A DNA stretch of 64,000 nucleotides, from positions 1-64,000 of the forward strand of contig FWCC01000546.1 of assembly GCA_900169235.1 (NCBI GenBank). Reading direction: 5' to 3'. A model generated the notes under the pieces. The model was not told the origin of the DNA. It saw nothing but the letters and a program-made list of their open reading frames with translations, and did not search any database. Positions 23,511 through 34,287 of the stretch are shown piece by piece. Position 1 is the stretch's first letter. Every line of letters starts with the position of its first letter. The DNA is from Zarea fungicola (Eukaryota; Ascomycota; Sordariomycetes; Hypocreales; Cordycipitaceae). The translations under genes were made by a program, and so were the position numbers.

Positions 23511-25754
23511 CTAGAATTGCAGTACCGGGTCATCAGATTCGTAGTCGCCGTCCCACTCGTCGTCGTCTTCACCATCATTGTCCATCTGAAAGTCTTCCAT
23601 GCCGTACTGTAGCTCGCGCACCTTTTGATTGTCGAATACTATATTGACTGTCCTGCAGAGCCCCTGCAAAGGACCTGAGGTGTCCGACATGGTGGTATCG
23701 CGAGCAGTGCCCGCATAATCAACATCGTCATCATTAGGGTCGCTTTCGTTGTCATCGCTAAGGCCACCGTCGGACTCTGATATCTCGTCATCTTCGTCGG
23801 TATCAGGATCTCTATAAGACTTTTGCATCTTTGAGCCACCGGAATGGCGGGATGATCTGCGCTGCTTGCCGGATGCTTCACCAACTTCAGTGAGCCTGCT
23901 GCTCCTTCGTGAAGGGGAGGTAGGCGGTGGACTGGGTTTTCGGGATGGTGTGGAGGGTGGTGTCTTGGCCTCCGTGTCGGTCTTTGGCCGGAGTGTATTA
24001 AAGTCGCGGGGAGGACCGGGAGATGGCCGCAGAAACACCTTTTCCATTTTGTCGCGCCAAGTGGTGCGCATAGTGGCCCTGGACTGCCAGGGAATATCGA
24101 GCATCGTCTTGACGGACAGATGCCGTAGGTTCGGAAGGTTATGTGCATTATCAATTAGTGTCTGCAGAAACATCACAGCGGCCTCCACCGACCAATCACG
24201 GATGTGCTCTATGTTGATGACGCGGATGCTGGGTGGCCAGTGGGGAATTTGGTCAGGTAAGAGGACCTGGTCGTACATGGGGTCCGAGTCGTTGGCACCC
24301 TCGTGCAGTTTATAGTACGAGAGGTTCATGTCGAGCTCACGTAGCTTGGGGCATGTCTCGGCTAGATCCGTGAGAAAACCAAGGTCCAGGGATTGATTGT
24401 GATGCAAGCTGAGTATGCGTATCTCGCTGCCTTTGTCGCGCAAGAATGCGGCGAGATCAAAAGAGCGAATCTCCCAGCAGTTGATGAGCTCGAGATGAAG
24501 CAGGCGTCTCGGGAGCAGGCTCAGCATGTGGTCGTTCATTACAGTCGACGACTCGAATACAAGGTGCGAAAGGGATGGCAGCTTGGCGAGAGATGCAGCA
24601 ATGGCTTCAATATCGGCATTGTCCTCGTTTAGAAACTGCATTGCCTCGTCATCGTTTCTTGGCGAGCGCTTGCGTAGCGACGGCGTCTGAAAATTTGTAA
24701 AACTGACACGTGTGAGGCTCTGGAATGAGGGAATCTCGTGAATGCGACTAATATCCGTTAACCCGTCGACAAATCCTCCAACCAGGCGTCCGCTCCATTC
24801 CCAACTCTTCAATTGTGTGTGATATGCCTTCAAATTCGCCTCGCTAGCATCATGTGCTCCGGGTAGAAGGGCTTGAAAGATGTCCGCAGGATATGTCCAT
24901 CGAATGTTTTTTTCCAGCTCTCTGTAGGGAGGTTGATCAAATGGCGTGCAGATGATGAGCTCCTTGAGTCGCGGTAGAGGATGGATCAGCTGATACATGA
25001 TGGAGGCTGGCACAGTGTGAATATCGAGATGCAACGTCTCGATTTTGGATCGGTAGTTGAACTTTGTCTCTGAAATTGGCTGCTCCAATAAAACGGCCAG
25101 CTTTTTCGCTTTCGACTGGTTTCGAAGCATGGGACTGCGATAGAGTGTCTCGAGAGCTGGCTCGGCCAAGAACTTGCAGCTTGTAGCAGCTTGAAGCAAC
25201 CAGCTTGTGGCAATACTTGCTGTGGTGCCCTCATATGCTGCATAGTAAAATACATCGGTCCAGCACTGAAAGGGAATCCGTGGATCTGTCCAGTCTGGTA
25301 TGATGCCTGAAGAAATTGTCCATTCTGGGTCGCGTTTTGCCGGTTGCCTCGGTCGTTTCGAAGGGCTGGGTAGCGCAGAGCCGGTATCCCGACGCTTACG
25401 TTTTGAATGTTGTTTGCTGTTCTTCTTTAGCGGCAGGGATTTTACTCTGCCGCTTTGTCTCGTCTTGCCTCGGCTGCTCGCCCGTTTCGAGGTCGTGACC
25501 TTTGTGGCTCGGACTGGTATGCCTAGAGCTTGTGGGGTGTTGTCTGCGCCAATGACAAAATCGGCATTGTCTGATTCTGAGTCGACATAGTCCTGGCTTT
25601 TGTCATTGACTGCATCTTCCTCCTCTGAAAACCCGGGACTCGAAGACGGGTCGACGAGCTGCGTTATACGGCTCTTTGAGGCGCGCGAAGGGTTCAGGCG
25701 ACGTGGCGAGTCCGTCGCGGATGATGGACCAGAGGCATTGCGTGTGTGAACCAT
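23511..25754 (-). CDS. Leucine-rich-repeat (F-box/LRR-like) protein
   Basis: This is a single exon of 747 residues from ATG 25754; the frame continues upstream only through a GTG codon. The N-terminal 150 residues are basic and disordered with nuclear-localisation-like clusters (SKRKRRDTG, SKRPRQPAKRD). A degenerate F-box-like helix may lie near PFQCWTDVFYYAAYEG. The middle (about 230-560) contains irregular leucine-rich repeats: LSHLVFESS, LLHLELINCWEI, IRILSLHHNQSL, LRELDMNLSYYKL, IRVINIEHI, LRHLSVKTM. The C-terminus is S/P-rich, then very acidic. Architecture resembles fungal F-box/LRR substrate adaptors, but the F-box is weak and no target is evident. Confidence 0.75.
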   Translation of the reverse strand: MVHTRNASGPSSATDSPRRLNPSRASKSRITQLVDPSSSPGFSEEEDAVNDKSQDYVDSESDNADFVIGADNTPQALGIPVRATKVTTSKRASSRGKTRQSGRVKSLPLKKNSKQHSKRKRRDTGSALPSPSKRPRQPAKRDPEWTISSGIIPDWTDPRIPFQCWTDVFYYAAYEGTTASIATSWLLQAATSCKFLAEPALETLYRSPMLRNQSKAKKLAVLLEQPISETKFNYRSKIETLHLDIHTVPASIMYQLIHPLPRLKELIICTPFDQPPYRELEKNIRWTYPADIFQALLPGAHDASEANLKAYHTQLKSWEWSGRLVGGFVDGLTDISRIHEIPSFQSLTRVSFTNFQTPSLRKRSPRNDDEAMQFLNEDNADIEAIAASLAKLPSLSHLVFESSTVMNDHMLSLLPRRLLHLELINCWEIRSFDLAAFLRDKGSEIRILSLHHNQSLDLGFLTDLAETCPKLRELDMNLSYYKLHEGANDSDPMYDQVLLPDQIPHWPPSIRVINIEHIRDWSVEAAVMFLQTLIDNAHNLPNLRHLSVKTMLDIPWQSRATMRTTWRDKMEKVFLRPSPGPPRDFNTLRPKTDTEAKTPPSTPSRKPSPPPTSPSRRSSRLTEVGEASGKQRRSSRHSGGSKMQKSYRDPDTDEDDEISESDGGLSDDNESDPNDDDVDYAGTARDTTMSDTSGPLQGLCRTVNIVFDNQKVRELQYGMEDFQMDNDGEDDDEWDGDYESDDPVLQF

Positions 25755-27219
25755 GGGGTCCAAAGAGCCTACACAAGGCACTTCGCGTGTACAGTAACTA
25801 ATCCAGTATTGTGGCCATCTGTTGGAATGTCATGGAGTGTGATTTGCGCAGAAGGATCCGCCAGCAGGCCCAGAGGCGTCGACCAGCAGAACGGAGTTGG
25901 GCAAGGCTGAGCAGCTGTGATGGGTGCACTGGGTTTCAGCCAACCTGGGCGTGAGTCGAATCGCCGGATATTAGAGAGTCTGAAGAATCGATATGTTGAA
26001 AGTCGTTCGATTTGCAGCTGGGGAGATGCAGTAAACAGTAGTCGATGATGGAGGTAATGTTTGCGCTGGAAGAAGCAGCTGTTGTTTGTGGTGGAATGTT
26101 GCATGATATATGTAGGTGGCAGCGGGGCAGAGCAGATGGCCCAAAGAAAAGGAAATAGAAAGGTGGTAGCCTTGCGTCGTTAGTAGGTTAGTACGTATGT
26201 ACCTACTTAGGCAGCTTTGCCAGTGGGTCACCTCACTGTGCCACAGGTACCTGGATGAGGCGCTTGGCAGGGCTTTTGGAGGAGCCTTTACAGGGGGCTT
26301 ACAGACGAGGGCACTGTTCAATGTCGCTGCTGCACGCCAGCCGATATCTCAGTACCTACCTACCTAGGTAGCAACAAAGGTCCGGGCCAATGTTCATGTA
26401 CCCAAGGTACACATGTAGAGAGGATGCTCGTGGTTTGCATCTCAACAGCAACTGGAAACATCAAGTTGAAACCATCATGATATGCCTGAATAATTAAGCG
26501 GCCATGTAACAAAGCACAGATGTACCCCAAGCATCTGCCTCCGATTCCATATCAGCCAGTTGACTACTGGTACTACATAGTACATAGTTTCACGTGTAGA
26601 CAAGATGCAAGAGGCCATCCCCTTTTAGCACAACCTACCTGCCTGCGCTAAACCTGTTTGGAGGCCCTTCCTGCCTGCGCCAGTCGCCCGCCGCCTGGCA
26701 AATGCCTTCATCACACTCAACCCTACTAGACGCGTCAGGTCCCTGCGAATCTGGCCGCGTCCTCCATCTTGAGTGCCATATCGTCAACCGTCTCCCATCT
26801 CTCTTCACTCATTCAATTGTCTGGCTGCTCATCCGTCAATTTTGGGCTCCAAGGCTCCATCTCACCACCGCGCTCTCAGACCTTGGACTCTCAGTCGCCC
26901 AGCCAGAAAAGTGCCGCTGCACACTCATTTGCTCGCTCATACTCACTCAGCAAACGGGAGGGAGCACAAGACGAGCCTCCTGCACCTCGGCGCCAGCAAG
27001 CTCCCGAGTCTTCCTTGGTCTGCTGCACCCGCCTGCCAGTCGGCATCATGTGTTGTGTCACCGCATGCTTCTAGGCTAGCTTTTTCTTCCCTTTGATGTT
27101 CCTCGTCTCTTCAAACAACAAACGAACTCTTTGACTGCTGAGCCACCACCACCACAACCACCACCACCACGCTTCAGCGCTACTGCGGGCGACTTACCCA
27201 TGGCAACTCTGGCATCGCA
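25755..27219. other. Divergent promoter region of the LRR gene and SUZ12
   Basis: TACCTA/TAGGTA clusters lie at about 26180-26215 and 26351-26371, including the palindrome CTACCTAGGTAG at 26360-26371. One ACGCGT lies at 26730-26735. From about 26630 to 27219 the sequence is a pyrimidine- and proline-codon-rich leader for SUZ12 with overlapping small frames that have no family character. Confidence 0.55.
26360..26371. repeat. Palindrome CTACCTAGGTAG
   Basis: A perfect 12-bp palindrome, identical to the one at 10795-10806. It sits upstream of the LRR gene in intergenic DNA. Confidence 0.8.
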
Positions 27220-27223
27220 ATGA
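27200..27223 (+). promoter_or_regulatory. Seven-codon upstream ORF overlapping the SUZ12 start
   Basis: The upstream ATG at 27200 opens MATLASQ and stops with TGA at 27221-27223. The SUZ12 ATG is at 27220-27222, so stop and start share an ATGA junction. Such an arrangement can lower or gate main-ORF translation. The regulatory effect is inferred, and depends on the transcript starting upstream of 27200. Confidence 0.6.
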
Positions 27224-29503
27224 CGTTGAACGACATTTACCAGCGGAAAGCTCCCTTCCTCCATCGCAACTGGCTTCAGGGCATTAAAAACTGGCAGAAC
27301 CCCGCAGAGGCCATGGGCAACATTGTGTCGGGCCAGCTCGGTGCTGATGGTCATGACTCGGCACCATCGCGCAAGCGCCGCCGTGTCTCGACTCCTGAGT
27401 CTCTGGATGTCGACCATCTTATTGCGTCACCCAAAACATCCGACACGCGCTCTGCGCTTCGCATAGAGATCCTCAAGGTCTGTCACAAGGACTCAAAAAA
27501 GGTCCGCACCAACACCAACTTTGGAGCCACAGCCCCCAAGCAACTAGTCACCACAAAGGCAAACTGCCGCATCACCGTCTGCGACCTAACCGATGGCCAG
27601 CAGAGAGTCCTACACTGCCAAAACCAGGTCTGCGACCTCACCACCTTTAAAAACCCCGTCGGCCCCCATCGCATAGCCAGGGTCCATCTCGCCCGGCCTT
27701 TTTTCGTACCACTTGAATCCATCCTCGTCAACAGAGACGACGATGGCTCGTTTGATCTTTCAGACGCCTATGAACTGCTCATTGAGTTTGAGTCGGCGAG
27801 CGGTGGTCAATGGCCTCCACTCGATGCCACCGATTTCGGATCATCAGCCTCATTGCAGGATGCGACCCCTGGCGCCATGCGCAAGCTGGTGCTGATGAGT
27901 CGCTTTCGCGACATTTTTGGCAGGCTGAAAGAGCCTCTAGTCATATCGTCCCGCCACAGGCCAGACAAGCCATACACCCTCACCGATTATGTCATGGATG
28001 TTGACTTGCGCTGGTCATCTGGCTTCCGAGCGTGGAAGCGCCTCGACAAGGATTCAATGCCCTGCATAAATGCCATTGATCCCGATAACGACATGGTCGA
28101 CGACAACTTTCCCCCCATGGCCGACGAGGACTCGGTTGCCATCAATGCCATTAACGGTACAAATGGCCATCCCCGCACTGACGACGAACAAACGGAGGGT
28201 GAGAGAACGCCGTCTAGATCTTTACGAACAAGAGAAAGGAACAAGATTTATAATCTCAAGGTTCTAAGCGACCAGGCCCGCGGCAAGGAACGTAAGCAGC
28301 GCTCTGACGCCGGAAGTACGGCCATCGAGGGCCGAGTCACCTACCTGCTTCCCTCGGACCAGCCAGTGTCGCTCGACTGCCATAGATGCGTGACGTGTGG
28401 CTCGTGCCACGAATCACTACTTCAGCTGCAGATGCACTTGCAAACATACCATCCGGGGTACGATTACCTTTGCGAAAACACCGGCCAGGGGCCGCAGTTT
28501 CGCGTTCGTCATCGTCGCTCAGAGTCGCTCCTGTCTCCATCCAAAACATTTCAGGTCAAGCCCACGGCAGAGCCATTCAGTCTGCAGACCTATATATCGG
28601 GGGATCCGTCATGGGTCACGTCGCGCGTCATTGCAGCGGCAAACGACGACTTGCTGAAGACGCCCTCTGCCAGGTCTACTGCAGACAGAATGGCCTCTGG
28701 CTCTCCCTTGCCGAAGCAGCCAGTATTTCGGCCAGTTGCCCCTGCCAGCAAAACGACGCTAGTGCGGCGTCCTACCCGGTCGAAAAGGGAACCTGCTGTA
28801 GTACCCAATATATCACAGCCGCTATACCATCCCATCAGCAAAGCAGAACTGAAACCGGGCGATCCGGTACCAAGGCCAGTCCACGATGCAACGTGGCGGA
28901 TCCAGAAACATCGCGAGAGCATTGCCGACTTTTCTGACGTGACCCCGGCGGAGAAGGAGTTTATCTGGGCGTGGGATGAATTCATACTAAAAGAAGGCAT
29001 CACCTCGAGCATCTACCTCCCGCGCTCCTGGCTGGGCTTTGTCAAGGCCAAAGCCGAGTGGCTGGTCGCCAAAGACGAGCGCATGCGTGAGTTCGGCAAG
29101 CATGCGAGTGTACTCATGGCGCGCGAGGTGTTGACCGACGAGGCCATCACGCAGGCTCTTGACGTCATCAATCAGACCCGGTCCCGACGGACCATGGATG
29201 TCGCCAATGCAATTTCGCCGCCCGAGGCAGAGACAGTTGTACCTACGCCCAAGCCAACAGATATCCGCAAGGGTCGCAACGGCTGCACTATATGCCAGTT
29301 GCCCGTTCGTGGACCTCGGCTGCTAGTCTGCGCCAACAAGGTATGTAACTAAAAATGTTTTAAATGGAATAATTCTTTTAGGGCGTAAACTAACCATGTA
29401 AAAATAGGCTTGCCGTGAGCGACTCTATCACTCAGATTGCATCAAGCCCAATGCTGTGATCAACGTGACAAGTCCCAAGTGGCTGTGCAACGGGTGTGCA
29501 TAG
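27220..29503 (+). CDS. suz12: SUZ12-type PRC2 subunit with C-terminal PHD finger
   Basis: This is a predicted core subunit of Polycomb repressive complex 2, which methylates histone H3 lysine 27. Exons 27220-29340 and 29408-29503 join at a 67-nt intron to 738 residues. An N-terminal FLHRNW segment is followed by a basic region. A C2H2-type zinc finger sits at about 389-413 (CVTCGSC, then HLQTYH). The VEFS box lies at about 534-655 (VHDATWRIQKHRESIADF, FIWAWDEFILKEG), the part that contacts the catalytic subunit. The last 50 residues form a C4HC3 PHD-type finger: CTIC, CANKAC, YHSDC and CNGC. This finger is split by the intron, so it appears only after splicing. A short upstream ORF overlaps the start codon. 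Confidence 0.85.
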
Positions 29504-30271
29504 TCCCTTGTCTAACCAGGGGGGAAAGGCTTCGAAATTTAGAAGCTTGTGTCGACGTTGTTGTTGTTGTTGTTTTTTAAAAGAAAAATTGTTAGAAAGG
29601 GGGCAAGAGATTCTTCATTCTTTTCTTTTATATTTCAACTTGTACAGGATAAGGGTTGCTCTCTTTTTAACGAGCAAGTTACTGTAAGTCAACGAGGGTT
29701 AAGCTTGAGGATGGGGGATGGAACAGATGAGAGAGAGACGTTATCAGTTAAAGAAATGGGGAAAATTATCTACGGTTGCAATATTTGACAATTGGCGCTT
29801 CCCTCTTTTCTTCTTTCTTCTTGGTTAGTTGGGACAAAAGAGAAAATGGTGGAGTTAGTTGGTGTTGCAATTTTGGCAGTTGATTTTTTTTTTTGTTTGT
29901 TTTATTTTCTTTGCCGCTTCACTTCTTCCTCTTTTTGTTTTAGTCTACAAGGACAGTACATAGATTTGGTGCAGCGGCAGACACACATGTGTTGCCCCTC
30001 ATTACAAACACACAATTTTCAAAAGAATTCCTCTTCGGGGTGTGATAGCAATTGAGTGATATGAAGGATTTCCAGCTAATGCAGAACTGCCCTTCTTTGG
30101 TTAAAGTGGCAATGTAATAAAGTAGTTTTTGTTTTCGGATAATTGTGGTTACATTGAATACATCCAAACGCCGATGACAATAATCTGTTACAGCCCAAAA
30201 AGTCCAACTCACTCCCACCCCAAAGCAAACTTCCTGTTCAACCATATGCTGCCTGGCGTATTTTCCACTCC
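29504..30271. other. Convergent 3' flanks of SUZ12 and SF3B2
   Basis: T-rich, low-complexity sequence with TTG repeats near 29558-29575 and a T run near 29886-29894. Small open frames have no family character. No gene is supported. Confidence 0.5.
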
Positions 30272-32101
30272 TCAATGTCGCCTTGACTCCTTCTTCTTCT
30301 CCATCCGTTCCCTGTCGGTACGCTGTCTCTTGCGGGCCTCCTCGGCAATCATATCAGCCAGGTCATCGTTCTGCGCCCACTGCGCGCCGACGCCTTCGTC
30401 GCGCGTTCCAGCCTCAAAACGCTGGCGCAGCTCATCTTTGCTCAGACCACCAGCCTCGTTCAGAGAATCCACGTCTACGGCCACATCAATGTCGCCAGGC
30501 TTCTTCCGCTTGCGCGAGTCGTCCTCGTTGCCGAGTATGGACATCCCCACGCGGTTCTGGGTAGCCGCCAGGTCGTATGCGCGGTCACTGCCAAAGAAAC
30601 CCTCGGCACGGACCTGGCGTTCAGGGAGAACGGTGTAGGCGGAACGCGGCGCGGAGGACTCTTCCGTGTCGTAGCCCCGACGCTCCTTTCGAAGATCCAT
30701 TTCACCGGCGATGGAGGTTTCCGTACCTTGCGGCGGATAGTCGCCATGGAGGGTGCTGGCGTAGCCGCTAGGTGTCTCCAAGCCGCTCCCTTCCTGGCCT
30801 TCGCGTTCGTCATCCTCGTCCTCGTCTTCGGATTCTTCCTCTGACTCCTCTTCCTCTTCGGATTCCTCGGCCCGCGGTTGCAGCTCACCCCACAGAGTGC
30901 GCTCCACGGGCATACCAAGCTGGTCTTGCTGTTGTATGGATTGCGCAGGTGCGCCGTTCTGGCCGGTAATACCAAAGACGTCACCGCCGAACAGAGGACG
31001 GTTGAATTCGTCGACAGGGGGTTTACCCCATCCTCCGGGGTGGAATCCCCAGGCACCACCAGGCGGCGGTGGCGCATTTAAGCCAGGAATCTTTATGGTA
31101 GGATATGAAGGAGGGGGGCCGAACCTTTGTTGGTTGATCAGCCATGGAGGTGGAGCGCCGGCGGGCATGCCAAGTGCCTCCTTTATGGCGTCAGTCAGAT
31201 CACCAGGCCGAAAGTGCTGGTAGTCAACTTCGGTTTCCTTGCCCTCGTAGTATACTTCACCAAAGCGGGTCAGTTCGGGCTTTGTTTGGAAGCGGAAGAA
31301 GGCGTCGTAAAGCTTTTGGTAGTCAATGTCGAGCCTGCCCATCTTCGGCGCCACACGTTCTCGTTGCTTCTGCTTAAGAGACTGCTCAGCCTGCTTCTCA
31401 AGAACGGCGTCACGCATCTCTGCAATGCCGGTCTCTGCAATAAACTGCGGTAGGCGGAAGGCCGACTTCTCAATGCCTCGTTTTGATGATAGGTACTCGC
31501 GCTTGAGAGACCAGTGGGTTGGTACGGGCACGACATTGCGCTGCGATTTGATTTGTACCAGGACTCGAGGATCGGTGGAGGAGACATCCTGCCACTCGAC
31601 CACTTCGGGAACACTGGCAAGAGCCTTGAGCTGCGCAACAGAAAGCGTGTTAAGCGCTTTGCGCTTCTTCTTTGATAGCTTTGGTTGCTCGTCTTCGTCG
31701 GGAATGTCGTCGTCGTCGTTGTACAAGACTGTGCCCTTTTGATCATCCTTTCCGTCTTTTGTATTACTGGAGCCAGAGCTGACGTCGAATTTTGTAAAGA
31801 TTTCTTTATACACGGCAAATGTGGGATCGTCGTCATACGCATCGAGAGAATCCACAACAACATCATCGACAGGAGGAATATCCTTCTTGCCAGCACTCTG
31901 CGATTGTTCATCCGTCTTTGCTTGTTCTTGGGACTCTTGTGTGGTTTTCTCAGGCTCCGGCTCGGTCTGGCTGGTATGTAAGTGAATGCGATTGATAGAG
32001 CTCGCGGGCAAGGTGCTGCACCGTACCTCTACACGAGCCTTCTTCTGCTCCTTCTTCTTTGCCCTCCTCATCTGGTTCTTGGTCATTTTTGCTGCCGCCA
32101 T
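30272..32101 (-). CDS. cus1: U2 snRNP subunit Cus1/SF3B2 (SAP145)
   Basis: This is a component of the SF3b complex that binds near the branch site with U2 snRNA during pre-mRNA splicing. The open frame is 609 residues. The DUF382 core is clear: DPRVLVQIKSQRNVVPVPTH, then HWSLKREYLSSKRGIEK and FRLPQFIAETGIAEMRD. The PSP region follows (GLNAPPPPGGAWGFHPGGWG and KPPVDEFNRPLFGGDVFG). An acidic linker and a basic C-terminus complete it. Near the N-terminus, 20 uncharged residues interrupt the lysine-rich and acidic context. They correspond to a stop-free 60-nt candidate intron at 32026-31967 with a GTACGG donor and CCAG acceptor. If spliced, the protein is 589 residues and reads KKARVETEPEPEK. Confidence 0.9.
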   Translation of the reverse strand: MAAAKMTKNQMRRAKKKEQKKARVEVRCSTLPASSINRIHLHTSQTEPEPEKTTQESQEQAKTDEQSQSAGKKDIPPVDDVVVDSLDAYDDDPTFAVYKEIFTKFDVSSGSSNTKDGKDDQKGTVLYNDDDDIPDEDEQPKLSKKKRKALNTLSVAQLKALASVPEVVEWQDVSSTDPRVLVQIKSQRNVVPVPTHWSLKREYLSSKRGIEKSAFRLPQFIAETGIAEMRDAVLEKQAEQSLKQKQRERVAPKMGRLDIDYQKLYDAFFRFQTKPELTRFGEVYYEGKETEVDYQHFRPGDLTDAIKEALGMPAGAPPPWLINQQRFGPPPSYPTIKIPGLNAPPPPGGAWGFHPGGWGKPPVDEFNRPLFGGDVFGITGQNGAPAQSIQQQDQLGMPVERTLWGELQPRAEESEEEEESEEESEDEDEDDEREGQEGSGLETPSGYASTLHGDYPPQGTETSIAGEMDLRKERRGYDTEESSAPRSAYTVLPERQVRAEGFFGSDRAYDLAATQNRVGMSILGNEDDSRKRKKPGDIDVAVDVDSLNEAGGLSKDELRQRFEAGTRDEGVGAQWAQNDDLADMIAEEARKRQRTDRERMEKKKESRRH

Positions 32102-33077
32102 GGCGACGGATTACTCGCAATGAGCGAGCTGCTGAATGGCTTGTTGGAGAAGGACGCTGGGTTTGAGGCCTGGGTGACAAGTTGGAATACGGCGTACAGG
32201 GCGCCAACGGAGATGAGATATCGCTTTGGGTCTCTTCCCATGCCGCGGATGGAGGTGTTGTGGGTAGCCGCAAGGAAGAGCCGGGGGTTGTGTTTAAAGC
32301 CAGGCGTTTGGGTCAGTTTCGCATTGGCGTGAGATATGGAGAATAAGGAGGCGTTGAAAGGGTTATTGGAGCTGATGGGTTTAAACTCAAGACTTGGCGC
32401 CAGCAATAAAATCTTTGGAGGTTGCGCGCGCACGCGCTGGCTGGCATCGGAGGAAATCCGGCTAATAGATTGATTGAAAAAGCATGGCGGGGCCGGAGCT
32501 GGAGCAGGTGTCTCCAGCTGAGCGTAGCATTGTATTCAATTTATAGGGGGGCGTTTAGGTGGTTTTTTTCAGTGGCTCAGCGCACAGCAGCAGTCACCAT
32601 CACCGCCGTAGCGCAGCGCCTGCTGCGCAATGCACCCACTGCCAGTCCATCACAACCCCCCGCCTCTCCCTACAAGGTTCGACGCCAATACCTACGACTG
32701 CGCCACGCAGCAACCCCAACTTGGACTCTTTGTCTGCGAGCCAGACCGAACCCAGCAGACAAAAAAGCCTTGCCTCAAGGCAATCCAGCAAAGCACCCCT
32801 TCCCCATCAGCACGTCTCGTGGGCACTCAATCGACGCCTGGCCATTGAACTGGCTGGTCACCTATCCGCCACACCCTTCAAAAGCAACCCTATTTTTTTT
32901 TCCCTACCTCTCTTCTCTTGACCTCTTTTTTTAACGTGTAGTCCGTTCTACATTCTATGCCCAACTGAAGCGGGCATCTATGTACAGTCCTCGTCAGTGA
33001 CGGCATCTGTTCTGCCCGCCACACCCAGTTTCGGTTCTCGCCTGCCCTGGTCTTCATTTGCGCCTCCCGCCGTCGTC
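32102..33077. other. Divergent promoter region of SF3B2 and MED2
   Basis: A purine-rich left part and a CT-rich right part (32880-33060) suit two divergent transcription starts. Overlapping small frames at 32420-32934 lack family character. No gene is called. Confidence 0.5.
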
Positions 33078-34287
33078 ATGGTCGCGCCGCCGCCTAGAGA
33101 TACATTGGATGGGCTGCACCTGCTCTTAAACGACGTGGTACGCGCACATTTTCCCGTCCATTTATGGTCTACGATTGTATTCATCGCAGCTAATATTTAC
33201 CCTTTTTTTTTCTAAAGCTCGTGCAAACCGGCAAAGCTCTCCGTGCATCGCGCCGCGACAGCCATGGAAATCTCGCCCTGTCCCATGGCATCTCCCAGTC
33301 GAAACTGCCCGATACGATCCAAGCCTTTCACACGACCCTTGACGAGCTCGAAAGCGAAATTGTATGACCCTATGTCACGACTCCTCCTACCTCCACGCCG
33401 TTGGCTTTTTTACTTTCTTTTTATTTCTTTTTTTTTTTGGAAGGGGGAATGCTAGCTGACTGACGTATTAGGTCAAAGCCAAGTCGGTCCTGCTCCGTGA
33501 TCTAAACTTACTTCAAGCCGACAAATCTGCGGGACATGCGTCGCAATTGCAGCCTGCGCGGCCCATTGAATCACAAACGAAGGAGCCTATATGCATTGAC
33601 GATGATTCATCTCCTCCGCCACCACCATCGCAGGTGCCAGCCAACAAGCCCGCCCCTGCTCCATTCCCTGTGATGGATGCCGCAGATATTACCAATGGCA
33701 ACTCCATAGTCAAGGAGGAGGACGTGAAGCTACGAAAGGAAAATATTGCTACGAATATTGCAGTCAAAACAGAAGTGACCTCCGCGCCAGAGGCGCCTAT
33801 GATGGTAGACGCCAACTTTACGGATATGGAGTTTTCACTCGCGCCTGCGGACGGTACTCAAGGCCAAAACACGACTGGGTCTTTTGATCTGTCATCTTTT
33901 GCACCAAATAGTACAATGCTCTCGCTAGACAAGCTGCTGCCAAACAATGGCCAAGCCGCAGATGCAAGTGCTGGTAACACGGCAGCCACAGCTGTACCAG
34001 AGGCAATCAAGGCGGAGCCTTCGAATGATGATGGGAATGCAGACAATTCCAACTTTGAGGAATTTTTTGGCAACGACACCAGCCAGGCCGATGGTATGGA
34101 CTTCGACTTTAGTATTGGCGGCAGCGGTGGCAACGGTGGCGGAGGTGGTAGTGGCGGCGGCAGTGGTGGTATGGGTGAAGATACCTTTGACGATCTTATG
34201 AACGATCGTGATGGCACATTTGAACTAATGAACAATGAAGATTTTGACGCTGCGTTTTTTGGCCTGGACAACAAGGATGGATCCTGA
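33078..34287 (+). CDS. med2: Mediator complex subunit Med2
   Basis: This is a predicted tail-module subunit of Mediator, which links activators to RNA polymerase II. Exons 33078-33137, 33218-33361 and 33472-34287 join in frame to 339 residues. The N-terminal 85 residues are helical and conserved in type: LDGLHLLLNDVLVQTGKALR, SRRDSHGNLALSHGISQSK and LDELESEIVKAKSVLLRDLN. Everything after about residue 95 is disordered, with acidic and S/P/N-rich stretches, a glycine run (about residues 285-300) and C-terminal acidic-aromatic motifs (DFDAAFFGLD) like activation domains. The assignment rests on the N-terminal pattern. A frame read without splicing breaks this domain, which supports the two introns. 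Confidence 0.75.

Noticed and set aside
26702..27096. Three overlapping frames of 101-125 codons before SUZ12
   Set aside because: They lie in a CT-rich leader. The three frames are equally open and none looks like a protein.
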